A program made the translations under genes and the position numbers. Shown here piece after piece: positions 56,279-64,000 of a DNA stretch of 64,000 nt. The notes under the pieces were generated by a model. The model did no database searches. It was not told where the DNA came from and saw nothing but the letters and a program-made list of their open reading frames with translations. The stretch spans positions 1 to 64,000 of the forward strand of contig OOHK01000004.1 of NCBI GenBank assembly GCA_900315845.1. The letters run 5' to 3'. This DNA comes from Candidatus Avelusimicrobium luingense. GTDB taxonomy: Bacteria > Elusimicrobiota > Elusimicrobia > Elusimicrobiales > Elusimicrobiaceae. The first letter of the stretch is position 1; each line of letters starts with the position of its first letter.

Positions 56279-57103
56279 TTACACCGCGCACAAACAGATT
56301 TTATGTTTGTCGGCTAATGCTACTACTTCTTCCAAGTCCATCACTAAAGTTTTCCCGGCTTCAAAGGCAAGCACGCTAAAGCCCGCTTGCACGACGCTTT
56401 CAATGGTGCCCTTGCCGATAACGGGTAAATCGTAGCGGTTGTCTTGATTCGGGCGGGCCACTTTCACTACCGCTACGGCGGCTTTTTTCTCCGCTCCTTC
56501 TTTGACCAGTTCCCCGGCGCGGCGGATGCAGCGGTCAGTCCCTTCCATCCCTTCTACGGCAATGACCGCACTTTGGCTGACTACGCACGTAAGACCAATG
56601 TCCATCCCCGCAATTTGTTTAGCGGTTTGAAATCCGAAATCAATGGCTTTTTGTTCTTCTTCGGTAGGTTGTCGTTTGGATAAAACGCCTTTTTCCGGTA
56701 AGAAATCTTCCAAAAACGAAGCGGAACTGGCAAATTCAATACCGTCTTTTTTGAACTCATCAATCAGCCGCGAGAGAATATTTTTAGTCTGCATAGTTTT
56801 TAAGGTGGCTAAAAATTTCGCGCCGCGTAGGTCCGGTACGATATTAGAAAATATAGAGGTATGTTGCACGCGTCCTGCCATAATCACGCGCGAAACGCCA
56901 TTCTTCTTGAAAAATTGGATGCACGCCCCCAACTGCCCCATGCGCATGGTTTGAAAAACGCTTGCGCAGGAGTAGTCTTCGGCAAAGGCATTGCCTTTAA
57001 TGCCCGCTACCACCACTTCATATCCTTTGGCGGCGGCTTTGCGGGCGATATAAACGGGCATTTTCCCTTCGCCGGCGATGAGTCCTATTTTATTCGTCGT
57101 CAT
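56279..57103 (-). CDS. lpxI: UDP-2,3-diacylglucosamine pyrophosphatase LpxI
   Basis: 274 residues. LpxI (DUF1009) pattern: KIGLIAGEGKMPVYIARKAA at the N-terminus, GQLGACIQFFKKNGVSRVIMAGRV, and the C-terminal KVARPNQDNRYDLPVIGKGTIE...QAGFSVLAFEAGKTLVMD. Hydrolyses UDP-diacylglucosamine to lipid X. It replaces the LpxH of many Gram-negatives. Overlaps lpxA by 14 bp. Last gene of the bamA operon. Confidence 0.93.
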   Translation of the reverse strand: MTTNKIGLIAGEGKMPVYIARKAAAKGYEVVVAGIKGNAFAEDYSCASVFQTMRMGQLGACIQFFKKNGVSRVIMAGRVQHTSIFSNIVPDLRGAKFLATLKTMQTKNILSRLIDEFKKDGIEFASSASFLEDFLPEKGVLSKRQPTEEEQKAIDFGFQTAKQIAGMDIGLTCVVSQSAVIAVEGMEGTDRCIRRAGELVKEGAEKKAAVAVVKVARPNQDNRYDLPVIGKGTIESVVQAGFSVLAFEAGKTLVMDLEEVVALADKHKICLCAV

Positions 57104-57893
57104 GTTCTCTCATGCTGCGTTTAGCGGCAATTACACCGCGTTTGGAATTTTTGCAAAAATCAATCATATGTTGCACTTCCGGGCACGGGTGGGTGGCTTC
57201 CAACTCGGCCAAGGCTTCACCGAGTAATTTACCGCTTCTGAATAAGGCTTTATAAGCGCGGCGAATTTCTAAAATGGCTTCTTTGGATAATCCGTTTCGG
57301 CGCAAGCCTACTAAGTTAATCCCGATTAAGCGCGCGCGTGCCCCTTGGGCAATACAATAAGGCGGAACATCTTGGTGCACCATGGTGCCGCCCGATAACA
57401 TAGCCATTGTGCCGATACGAGAAAATTGGTGGATACCGATTAAGCCCGAAATGACCGCGCGGTCTTCAATGGTAATATGTCCCGCAACGGCGGTACTATT
57501 GGCAATAATGATGTTGTTACCTAAATGACAATCGTGCGCAATATGTGAGTTGGCCATTAACAGGCAGTTATTGCCGACTGTGGTCGGTACATTGACATCG
57601 GTGGAGCGGTGAATAGTTACACACTCGCGGATTTTGTTACCATTGCCCAATACCACGCGGGTATGTTCGTCTTTATAGGATAAATCTTGCGGTTTGACAC
57701 CGATAAACGAACTGGCAATCAGTTCATTATTGTCGCCCATGGTGGTATTTTCTATTACACAATGCGGTCCGATGTGATTGTTTTTACCGATAACAACGTC
57801 CGGCCCGATAACGGTGTAAGGCCCGATGACCGTAGAGGGGTCAATTTGGGCGGAAGGATCAATAACTGCGGTGGGGTGAATATTTTTAGTCAT
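57090..57893 (-). CDS. lpxA: UDP-N-acetylglucosamine acyltransferase LpxA
   Basis: 267 residues. Left-handed beta helix of hexapeptide repeats from residue 6 (IHPTAVIDPSAQID, VIGPYTVIGPDVVIG), catalytic-site His in the SHIAHDCHLG region near 123-127, and the LpxA C-terminal helical domain (LRRNGLSKEAILEIRRAYK). First acylation of UDP-GlcNAc in lipid A synthesis. Overlaps fabZ by 8 bp. Confidence 0.96.
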   Translation of the reverse strand: MTKNIHPTAVIDPSAQIDPSTVIGPYTVIGPDVVIGKNNHIGPHCVIENTTMGDNNELIASSFIGVKPQDLSYKDEHTRVVLGNGNKIRECVTIHRSTDVNVPTTVGNNCLLMANSHIAHDCHLGNNIIIANSTAVAGHITIEDRAVISGLIGIHQFSRIGTMAMLSGGTMVHQDVPPYCIAQGARARLIGINLVGLRRNGLSKEAILEIRRAYKALFRSGKLLGEALAELEATHPCPEVQHMIDFCKNSKRGVIAAKRSMREHDDE

Positions 57894-58374
57894 GGGGGGA
57901 ATCTCCTACAATAAAATTAAGTGTGGCTTGCGTGCACAATTTACCGTTGACGTACGCTTCACCGTAAATTTTGGAAATACGGCCCAAGCGTAAAATTTCA
58001 ATGGGCATTTCTAATGTATCGCCGGGACAAACCATCCCGCGAAATTTGGCTTGTTCTATACTCAAAAAGAGCGGTAAGGAACGACCTTCTTGTATTACTT
58101 CGGGCATTAAAGCCCCGCCGAGCGTTTGCGACATACTTTCCACTACCAACACTCCCGGCATAACCGGATGGCCCGGAAAGTGCCCTTTGAAATAGAACTC
58201 ATCGGCACGTACTTGATGTACGCCGATGTATTTTTTGCGCTTTTCCAATACCCGTATTTCGTCCACCAGTAAAAACGGCTCGCGATGCGGAATGTTGGCC
58301 TTGATATCCTCTAAACTATAAACAGTTTGAACAGGAAGCGTCAAAAAATGTTTTAACGAAGTTGTTTTTACCAT
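57886..58374 (-). CDS. fabZ: (3R)-hydroxyacyl-ACP dehydratase FabZ
   Basis: 162 residues. Hotdog fold with HREPFLLVDEI at the N-terminus and the active-site FKGHFPGHPVMPGVLVVESMSQ (His and Glu present). Makes trans-2-acyl-ACP in fatty-acid elongation and shares the hydroxyacyl-ACP pool with LpxA. Start ATG overlaps lpxC's end by 7 bp, with GAGGAAAAAGG before it. Not fused to LpxC here. Confidence 0.95.
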   Translation of the reverse strand: MVKTTSLKHFLTLPVQTVYSLEDIKANIPHREPFLLVDEIRVLEKRKKYIGVHQVRADEFYFKGHFPGHPVMPGVLVVESMSQTLGGALMPEVIQEGRSLPLFLSIEQAKFRGMVCPGDTLEMPIEILRLGRISKIYGEAYVNGKLCTQATLNFIVGDSPHD

Positions 58375-59198
58375 CCTTTTTCCTCTTTATTCGCCAGTAA
58401 AATTTTAGCAAAAATTACGTTGTGTTTGTGCCCGCCGCCGCGGCAAACAATCGTAAGCGGGGGGAGTTTGTGCTTGGTTAAACTGATATCGCCGATTAAA
58501 TCTAACAGTTTATGACGTACCATTTCATCGGGATAGCGCCGTTCGTTTAGGAAACGGTCTTTGCCGATAATGACGGCATTTTCTAAATTACCGCCTTTGG
58601 CTAACCCATGGGCCTTTAAGAATTCCAATTCTTCTTCAAACCCGAAGGTGCGCGCACGGGCAATTTCATTCATGTAATTTTCCGGTGTAAATTCCAAGGT
58701 GTATTCTAAATGCGAAACAAGCGGATGTTTATGTTCATACACGAATGTAAAAGTAAGTTTATCAGCCGGAGTAGCACTGTACGAAATGTTGCCGCTGGTG
58801 TATGTGATAGTGCGTTTGATATCTAAAAGCGGTTGTTCGGCAGATAATTCACGCAAACCCGCTTGCAAGAAAGCGTCCGCATAGACGTCACTGGCGCCAT
58901 CGGTAACCGGTGGTTCCGGGCCGTCCATTTCCACGCATACATCGGTAATACCGAGTGCATGCAAGGCAGACAGTACATGTTCCACCGTGCAGACTTCGGC
59001 CGTGTCGTTTTTCAAATTAGTACCGCGCAGCGTGGAACCGACGTGGAAAACATCGGCTATAATCGGTTTTGCTCCGGCGATATCGGTGCGTAAGAAAGTG
59101 ATACCGTTTTCGGCGGGTTTGAACGTCATAACCGCCGGCGCGCCCGTATGTAAGCCGATGCCTTTGATAACGGTTGTTTGTGCTAATGTTTTTCGCAT
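58368..59198 (-). CDS. lpxC: UDP-3-O-acyl-N-acetylglucosamine deacetylase LpxC
   Basis: 276 residues. Zinc-site His in CTVEHVLSALHAL, and RHKLLDLIGDISL with the second His and Asp. Two LpxC half domains. Committed step of lipid A synthesis. 2 bp after the lpxD stop. Confidence 0.95.
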   Translation of the reverse strand: MRKTLAQTTVIKGIGLHTGAPAVMTFKPAENGITFLRTDIAGAKPIIADVFHVGSTLRGTNLKNDTAEVCTVEHVLSALHALGITDVCVEMDGPEPPVTDGASDVYADAFLQAGLRELSAEQPLLDIKRTITYTSGNISYSATPADKLTFTFVYEHKHPLVSHLEYTLEFTPENYMNEIARARTFGFEEELEFLKAHGLAKGGNLENAVIIGKDRFLNERRYPDEMVRHKLLDLIGDISLTKHKLPPLTIVCRGGGHKHNVIFAKILLANKEEKGW

Positions 59199-59200
59199 AA

Positions 59201-60274
59201 TTAACGTCCTATCAGTTTTTTAAGTTTGCCCCAGAAAGACAGTTGTTGCGTTTCTTGGAGTTGCTTTTTAAGTTGCTTAAATTCTTTATAGATTTCCGGC
59301 AATTTGGCCACAACGGCCATTTGGCGGAAGGCTTCTTTTTGCGGAATAGCCGGAAAGCCGAAATACGTTTGCCCGGCGGGGACGTCTCCCATCACGCCCG
59401 ATTGCGCACCGATTTGGGCGCGGTCGCCCACTTTCATGTGTCCGGCCAAGCCTACTTGCCCGGCTAAAATAACACCGTTGCCGATTTCGGTTGTGCCGGC
59501 AATGCCCACTTGCGAGCAGAAAATACTGCTTTGCCCTACGTGTACATTGTGCCCAACTTGAACCAAGTTATCAATTTTCGTGTTATCGCCGATGACAGTG
59601 CTGGCGATTTTGGCGCGGTCAATACAAGCATTGGCTTGAATTTCCACATCGTTGCCGAGTACCACATTGCCCACTTGTGGAATTTTTTGGTGGCGCCCGT
59701 CATGGAAGGTAAAACCGAAACCGTCCGCACCGATACGCGCGCCGGGTTGTAAAATTACATAATCTTTTAAGACACAATCTTCGCGGATAACTACTTGCGG
59801 ATAGATGTAGCAGTTTTTGCCGATAGTGACATCTTTGCCGATGTAGCATTGGGGGAAAATAACGGTGTTATCTCCCACGGTTACGCCGTCTTCAATAACG
59901 GTGTAGGCTCCCACGGATACGTTTTGCCCCAGTTTGGCCTTATCGCTAATGACGGCGGTGGGGTGGATGCCGGGAGTATGTTTGGTGCGCAAAGCATCTA
60001 TATATTTCATGAGTAAAATAAATGACCACTCCGGGTTTTGTGCATATAAGAGCGTTCCCGCAAACGGAAGATCTTTATCTTGGGCCTGTTGCGGCACAAT
60101 CAGGGCGGATGCTTTTAAGTCTTTGAGTAAATCGGATTTGTCTAACGAAGTCAAATAACAGATGCCGCCTTCTTGTGCATCTTCCAACGAGCATAAACGG
60201 GTAATTACCGTATCGGAAGTTTTATTTGGCTGGGTTTGAGTAATTTTGGCAATTTCGGTGATAGTCAGTTGCAT
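59201..60274 (-). CDS. lpxD: UDP-3-O-acylglucosamine N-acyltransferase LpxD
   Basis: 357 residues. N-terminal uridine-binding domain (about 1-100), then hexapeptide beta helix (ADGFGFTFHDGRHQKIPQVG near 200 is the LpxD signature; NLVQVGHNVHVG) and a C-terminal coiled region (LKKQLQETQQL). Adds the second acyl chain to UDP-glucosamine. AAGGAG precedes the start. Confidence 0.96.
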   Translation of the reverse strand: MQLTITEIAKITQTQPNKTSDTVITRLCSLEDAQEGGICYLTSLDKSDLLKDLKASALIVPQQAQDKDLPFAGTLLYAQNPEWSFILLMKYIDALRTKHTPGIHPTAVISDKAKLGQNVSVGAYTVIEDGVTVGDNTVIFPQCYIGKDVTIGKNCYIYPQVVIREDCVLKDYVILQPGARIGADGFGFTFHDGRHQKIPQVGNVVLGNDVEIQANACIDRAKIASTVIGDNTKIDNLVQVGHNVHVGQSSIFCSQVGIAGTTEIGNGVILAGQVGLAGHMKVGDRAQIGAQSGVMGDVPAGQTYFGFPAIPQKEAFRQMAVVAKLPEIYKEFKQLKKQLQETQQLSFWGKLKKLIGR

Positions 60275-60285
60275 AATTCTCCTTG

Positions 60286-61155
60286 TTATTTGCCGCGTTT
60301 GCGGTATTTGCGTGATTTTTTAAGCCGGTTAATAAAGTCTTGCGTTACATTGACGGGTTTATTACCGTATAAAAGTTCATCTTTGCGTACGATAGCCCCG
60401 ATATTACGCTTTTGGGCAAACGATTTTATTTCCCGGTAAATGTCTTGCAGAATTTCCTGCACTTCTTGTTGTTCTAATTTTAAAATTTCTTCGCGTGTAG
60501 TATATTTATAATTATCTATAAAAAAACTTTGCTTTTCAATCACGCGTTTATTTTCCGCAATGCGCGCGGTGATATCTTCTAATTGTGCGGGTGTATCTAA
60601 GGGGCTGGCGGTCAGCACCGTTGTTTGTGCAAATGTCAGGCGGTTTAATAAATTGTTTAGCGCCAGCGAATCGGCGGATTCTTCTATTTTAGGTAAAAAC
60701 GGGTGTGGTTCTATTACAATATGTTCGTAAAACGGTTTGAGTTCGCGCCCCAACGCGGTCAGCCGCGCATTTTCTTGGCGGCGTTGTTCAATATCCTCTT
60801 TGGCTTGAGCCACTTCACGCTCTTTGGCTAAGATTTTTTCGCGGATTTGTTCTTTGACGGCAATCGTGCGCGGATGTTCGTTAAAGGCTTCATCAATATC
60901 CACAAAGGCTACGGGCAAACAGACCGCATTTTTGGATGTTTCTTCCGGCGCGGATTCTTGCGATTCTTCTTTTTCGGGGGCGGTTTGTTGGGTTTGCTCT
61001 TTAGCGGCTTGTTCACGGTTTGCGGCATCTTTGGCGAGTAAAGCCGCTACCGCAGCGGCTTCTTGGGCCGACAGCGTATCCGGCGTGTCGGACGTTTGCG
61101 CCCCCGCAACACCGGTCAATAATACGGCTAGAAAAACTGCCCAACTTTTTTTCAT
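60286..61155 (-). CDS. OmpH/Skp-like periplasmic chaperone
   Basis: 289 residues, longer than the usual Skp. Signal peptide MKKSWAVFLAVLLTGVAGA, a low-complexity Ala/Gln/Glu-rich spacer (about 25-75), then the Skp/OmpH domain: VAFVDIDEAFNEHPR and a long coiled coil (EKILAKEREVAQAKEDIEQR) to the C-terminus. Predicted to guard unfolded outer-membrane proteins for BamA. Between bamA and lpxD, its standard neighbourhood. Confidence 0.85.
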   Translation of the reverse strand: MKKSWAVFLAVLLTGVAGAQTSDTPDTLSAQEAAAVAALLAKDAANREQAAKEQTQQTAPEKEESQESAPEETSKNAVCLPVAFVDIDEAFNEHPRTIAVKEQIREKILAKEREVAQAKEDIEQRRQENARLTALGRELKPFYEHIVIEPHPFLPKIEESADSLALNNLLNRLTFAQTTVLTASPLDTPAQLEDITARIAENKRVIEKQSFFIDNYKYTTREEILKLEQQEVQEILQDIYREIKSFAQKRNIGAIVRKDELLYGNKPVNVTQDFINRLKKSRKYRKRGK

Positions 61156-61162
61156 ACGCGTC

Positions 61163-63520
61163 TTACATCATATTTGAGATATTGAAGTAGAAGTGGGAAC
61201 GATCTTCGCCCGGGCGGTGATTTAAGCCGTATCCCCAGTCAATACGAATAGGCAAAGAGGGCGTTGTAAAACGCAACCCCACCCCGACGCCGGCTTTGAA
61301 CTGTTCTTCTTCCGGCCCGAGTGAGAACTTCAAATCGTCAAAATGATTCCACGAGTTTCCTAAATCAAAGAAGAACGCAAACTGTGCCATATTGCGTCGG
61401 CCTTCGCGCGCAATCGGGAAGCGCAATTCCGCGTTCATTACATAATACAATTCGCCGCCGTACTCCGGCCCGATTTCTCCGGCACGTTCATAGCCGCGGA
61501 TGGTATCTGCACCACCTAAGAAAAATTTTTCATAGGGGGGAACTTCTTGCGTGCGGCCATAGCGTTTGACCGAACCGAATTTGTTAGAGAGTACAAACAC
61601 GATCGGATAATTTCCGCCGGGATTGATCACTGTATAGTTGAAAATAGACCGGGCGTTTGCATACCACAAATCTAAATCGCCGCCGATAGGCCCACCGGCA
61701 ATAGCCAACCCTAACGAGTTGCGCCACCCGGTTGTCGGATCCCAGATATTATCGCGCGTATCAATGGCAAAATCTACACTAAAGGTAGATAAATCGGTTT
61801 TCCCGTCAGCGATACAGGTGGCGGGGTCTTGCCCGGGTTGACATTTGAAACGGTCATCTACGTCATAAATATTGATGTTCTCAAACGAGTAACCCAGAGA
61901 GAGTAAATAAATATCATCCTTAAAACGCGGCCCGACTTTAACACGTCCGCCGATGCGTTTTTCGGTATAGGCCTGATTGTCGGTGGAGAACGAACGGTAA
62001 CGGCGGGTATTAAATAAATCTACACCCAAAGACGTCGGTTTATCGTATATCCACGGTGTCATCCAACTGACGGTGTAATCCAAAATTTCTTTACCAAATA
62101 ACGTGCGTAACGACAAACGTTGCGCCCGCCCGAATAAGTTCATGTGATTGACGGACAATTCCCCGTACAAACCGTCCATAGAACTCATGGCAAGCCCGGC
62201 GGTGAACATGCCGGGGCGACCTTCCACGACGTTAAAATCCAAATCTACTTTTTGCGGATCGGCGGTGGGTTGCAAATCAATTTGAACGTCGTTAATGAAA
62301 CCTAAGTTCATGATTTTAGTTTGACTGCGGCGTATTTTAGCGTTGTCATATAAGTCGCCGGGGTGGATAGCCAATTCGCGCGTAAAGACGTATTTTTTGG
62401 TGTCTTGGTATCCGGTAACGTCCACGTTATCAATGTAAAAGATATTGCCCTCGGAAATATCAAACGTCAAATTGAGTTTGCCGTCTTGAATGTTTTTAAT
62501 GGGTTCTACGCGGGCTTGCAAATACCCTTTGTTGGCATATTGTTCTTGAATGGCGGCGAGTGTATCGTCAAAATCTTTTTGATTGTAGAGATGCCCGTCG
62601 CGGAAGAAGACTTGCTTTTGTAATTCTTCTTGCGTAAAAACATTGTTGCCTTCAAACGCTACCGTCCCGAAATCTACTTTTTCGCCTTCGGTAAGGCGGT
62701 AAACCAAGTTGGCTTTTGTTTTCTCGTCGTTAAAGGTAACTTGCGGTTGGGACAAATTAAATTCGCTGTATCCTTTGTTGCGCCCGTAAAGCATCATTTT
62801 GACCCAATCGCGTTGTAAGTTTTGCGGCTTAAATACTTTGCCGGGGCGGTTGGATGCTTTTTTAATAATTTTCTGGGCGGGCAGTTCATGGGCCGTTTCT
62901 AACGTAACATCTCCCACGCGTACCCGTTCGCCCTCGTTGATAATCAGTTTGACATAGACGACATTTTGTTTTTCGTCTTGTGTCAGTTCATAAGAGATTT
63001 CCGCGCTGATGTAGCCTTTTTCGGCGTATTTGGCTTTGATGCGTTCCAGATCGGCTTGAAGTTTTGTTTCATTAAACGGGTCTTTAATTTTGAGCGTCAT
63101 GGCTTGGGTGATGGCCCCTTTGCCTAAATGCTTGCGCCCTTCGTAAGATAAATGATCAAAAATCGGTTTTTCCGCTACGATATACGTTAAGCGGTGGCAA
63201 AGTTCCGCTTCGCCTTCTTTGGTTTTGCGGGTGCCGTTTTCCGGGGTGATGTCAATATCTACGCTAACAAAATTGCCTAACGCGGAAATGGATTGGATGT
63301 CGTCGGATACTTGGGAAATTTCGTACAACTGGCCTTTTTTAGCCGATGCGTGTTTGGTAACGGTTTTGGGACGGATATTTTTATTGCCTTGTACGCCGAT
63401 ATGGCAAATCATCCACGGACCGTTAGGGTCTAATTCGACGGGCGTTGGTTCGTCCGCGCGCGCGTATGAAAAAAAAGCCAAAAGGCTCAACATTAAAACT
63501 GAGGTTCTTTTTCCAAACGT
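61163..63520 (-). CDS. bamA: Outer-membrane protein assembly factor BamA
   Basis: 785 residues from a candidate ACG start (776 from the ATG at 63493). Signal peptide, then five POTRA repeats (about 25-430; for example ISAEISYELTQDEKQNVVYVK), and a C-terminal surface-antigen barrel with the RGY motif (IRGYERAGEIG) and final SHFYFNISNMM. Folds outer-membrane beta barrels. Start choice: AGGAGG (63529-63534) is 8 nt before ACG at 63520, giving a signal peptide with Lys and Arg; from the ATG the n-region would lack charge. Both are 3' of the rpmB terminator, whereas the frame itself runs to 63580. The ACG is unusual and uncertain. Confidence 0.9.
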   Translation of the reverse strand, partial: TFGKRTSVLMLSLLAFFSYARADEPTPVELDPNGPWMICHIGVQGNKNIRPKTVTKHASAKKGQLYEISQVSDDIQSISALGNFVSVDIDITPENGTRKTKEGEAELCHRLTYIVAEKPIFDHLSYEGRKHLGKGAITQAMTLKIKDPFNETKLQADLERIKAKYAEKGYISAEISYELTQDEKQNVVYVKLIINEGERVRVGDVTLETAHELPAQKIIKKASNRPGKVFKPQNLQRDWVKMMLYGRNKGYSEFNLSQPQVTFNDEKTKANLVYRLTEGEKVDFGTVAFEGNNVFTQEELQKQVFFRDGHLYNQKDFDDTLAAIQEQYANKGYLQARVEPIKNIQDGKLNLTFDISEGNIFYIDNVDVTGYQDTKKYVFTRELAIHPGDLYDNAKIRRSQTKIMNLGFINDVQIDLQPTADPQKVDLDFNVVEGRPGMFTAGLAMSSMDGLYGELSVNHMNLFGRAQRLSLRTLFGKEILDYTVSWMTPWIYDKPTSLGVDLFNTRRYRSFSTDNQAYTEKRIGGRVKVGPRFKDDIYLLSLGYSFENINIYDVDDRFKCQPGQDPATCIADGKTDLSTFSVDFAIDTRDNIWDPTTGWRNSLGLAIAGGPIGGDLDLWYANARSIFNYTVINPGGNYPIVFVLSNKFGSVKRYGRTQEVPPYEKFFLGGADTIRGYERAGEIGPEYGGELYYVMNAELRFPIAREGRRNMAQFAFFFDLGNSWNHFDDLKFSLGPEEEQFKAGVGVGLRFTTPSLPIRIDWGYGLNHRPGEDRSHFYFNISNMM

Positions 63521-63535
63521 AAGCCTATCCTCCTT

Positions 63536-63566
63536 ACAAAAAGCCCGCACTAAAGTTAGCGCGGGC
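63536..63566 (-). terminator. Terminator of rpmB
   Basis: Stem GCCCGCGCTAAC / GTTAGTGCGGGC-like pairing (GCCCGC...GCGGGC) then TTTTT on the minus strand, just before the bamA ribosome site. Confidence 0.8.
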
Positions 63567-63585
63567 ACGTTTTCTAACAAAACAA

Positions 63586-63780
63586 CTATTTAGTCGGTCT
63601 TTGCGCTTTGCCGCTTTTGATGCAGTTCGCGCAGATGTACGCAGTTTGCGTTTTGCCTTCTAAGACGACTTTTTGTTTTTGCAAGTTCGGTTTGAACGAG
63701 CGTTTGGTTCTCAAGTTAGAGTGGCTGTAAGAACCGCCGGAAACCGGGGCTTTGCCACAAATTGCACATTTATACGCCAT
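63586..63780 (-). CDS. rpmB: 50S ribosomal protein L28
   Basis: 64 residues. Zinc-binding form with two CxxC pairs (CAICGK and CANC), SHSNLRTKRSFKPNLQ in the middle. Ribosome structural protein. AAGGAAGG before the ATG. A TACAAT -10 box (63824-63819) gives a leader of about 30 nt. Confidence 0.96.
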   Translation of the reverse strand: MAYKCAICGKAPVSGGSYSHSNLRTKRSFKPNLQKQKVVLEGKTQTAYICANCIKSGKAQRPTK

Positions 63781-63818
63781 AATTTTCCTTCCTTATATGA
63801 AATAAATTAAGTTACTAT

Positions 63819-63824
63819 ATTGTA
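63819..63824 (-). promoter_or_regulatory. Probable -10 box of rpmB
   Basis: Minus strand TACAAT inside a TTACTA...TAGTAA inverted repeat (possible operator, unproven). Confidence 0.4.
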
Positions 63825-63844
63825 GTAAATAATCGGGGCGCTGT

Positions 63845-64000
63845 CTAGTTTTGTCTTTCCGGGGGGAACATTTTACTGGCCAGTACAGAGACCGCCAAAA
63901 TGCTCACAATGATCCCCAGCGATAGTACAATCGGCACGTGAACGACGTGCGACAACAGCATTTTGACGCCCACGAAAAATAAAATAACCGATATGCCGTA
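63845..64000 (-). CDS. TerC-family membrane protein, 3' end only
   Basis: The last 51 codons of a gene that enters the window from the right. The translation begins YGISVILFFVGVKMLLSHVV, with a second membrane helix (IVLSLGIIVSILAVSVLASKM) and a short basic tail. This is the C-terminal pattern of the TerC/Alx family of inner-membrane proteins, linked to metal export. Assigned on this fragment only. Confidence 0.7.
   Translation of the reverse strand, partial: YGISVILFFVGVKMLLSHVVHVPIVLSLGIIVSILAVSVLASKMFPPERQN

Noticed and set aside
1-64000. CRISPR arrays, rRNA genes or complete insertion sequences
   Set aside because: No regular direct-repeat/spacer pattern, no rRNA sequence and no transposase frame was seen. 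The only recombinase is the housekeeping XerC/D.

Overview
The window looks like a chromosomal segment of a Gram-negative (diderm, LPS-making) bacterium, most likely a member of the Elusimicrobiota. This is inferred from gene content: a full lipid A / BamA / Lpt / Lol / Tol-Pal outer-membrane set, several scattered single-gene type IV pilin-like proteins with near-identical N-termini, a GH57/DUF3536 glycosidase, and compact operons. No rRNA is present, so the taxonomic call is moderate. No phage or insertion sequence is complete here.

Left part (1-13.8 kb): three tandem minus-strand paralogues encode very large exported proteins (about 1,450-1,600 residues). Each has a near-identical signal peptide, a long helical body, a central membrane-active segment, a J (DnaJ-like) domain and a C-terminal coiled coil. 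Only the middle copy keeps the HPD triad; the flanking copies read APD. Each copy has its own promoter, and tandem terminators lie between copies. The first copy runs off the window, so the array may continue. This is the best candidate for an undescribed system.

13.9-31.3 kb: phoH-like PIN-ATPase, GH57 glycosidase, three of the four pilin-like genes, the lipoprotein-release system lolC-lolD with a Sel1 protein, a secreted metzincin-like protease, lysS, an ankyrin protein, an AT-rich three-gene DUF488/DUF488/dual-OB module, four tRNAs (Gln, a CAT tRNA, Pro, initiator Met), a C39-like peptidase and an oligopeptide-binding lipoprotein. Several genes here seem to have leaders of 0-6 nt.

31.3-40.2 kb: three glycosyltransferases converge on a MurJ/Wzx-like flippase, followed by gatB and the pal-cpoB-tolB envelope operon.

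40.1-55.5 kb: a twelve-gene, tightly packed minus-strand operon: tpiA, deoC, a giant DnaA-like AAA+ protein with a disordered Pro/Ala-rich linker, two LPP20/FlgT-like lipoproteins, comM, dprA, topA, xerC/D, a ROK kinase and lptD. It ends at a clear terminator.

55.7-64 kb: a fourth pilin-like gene, then the outer-membrane operon bamA-ompH-lpxD-lpxC-fabZ-lpxA-lpxI, rpmB, and the 3' end of a TerC-family gene.
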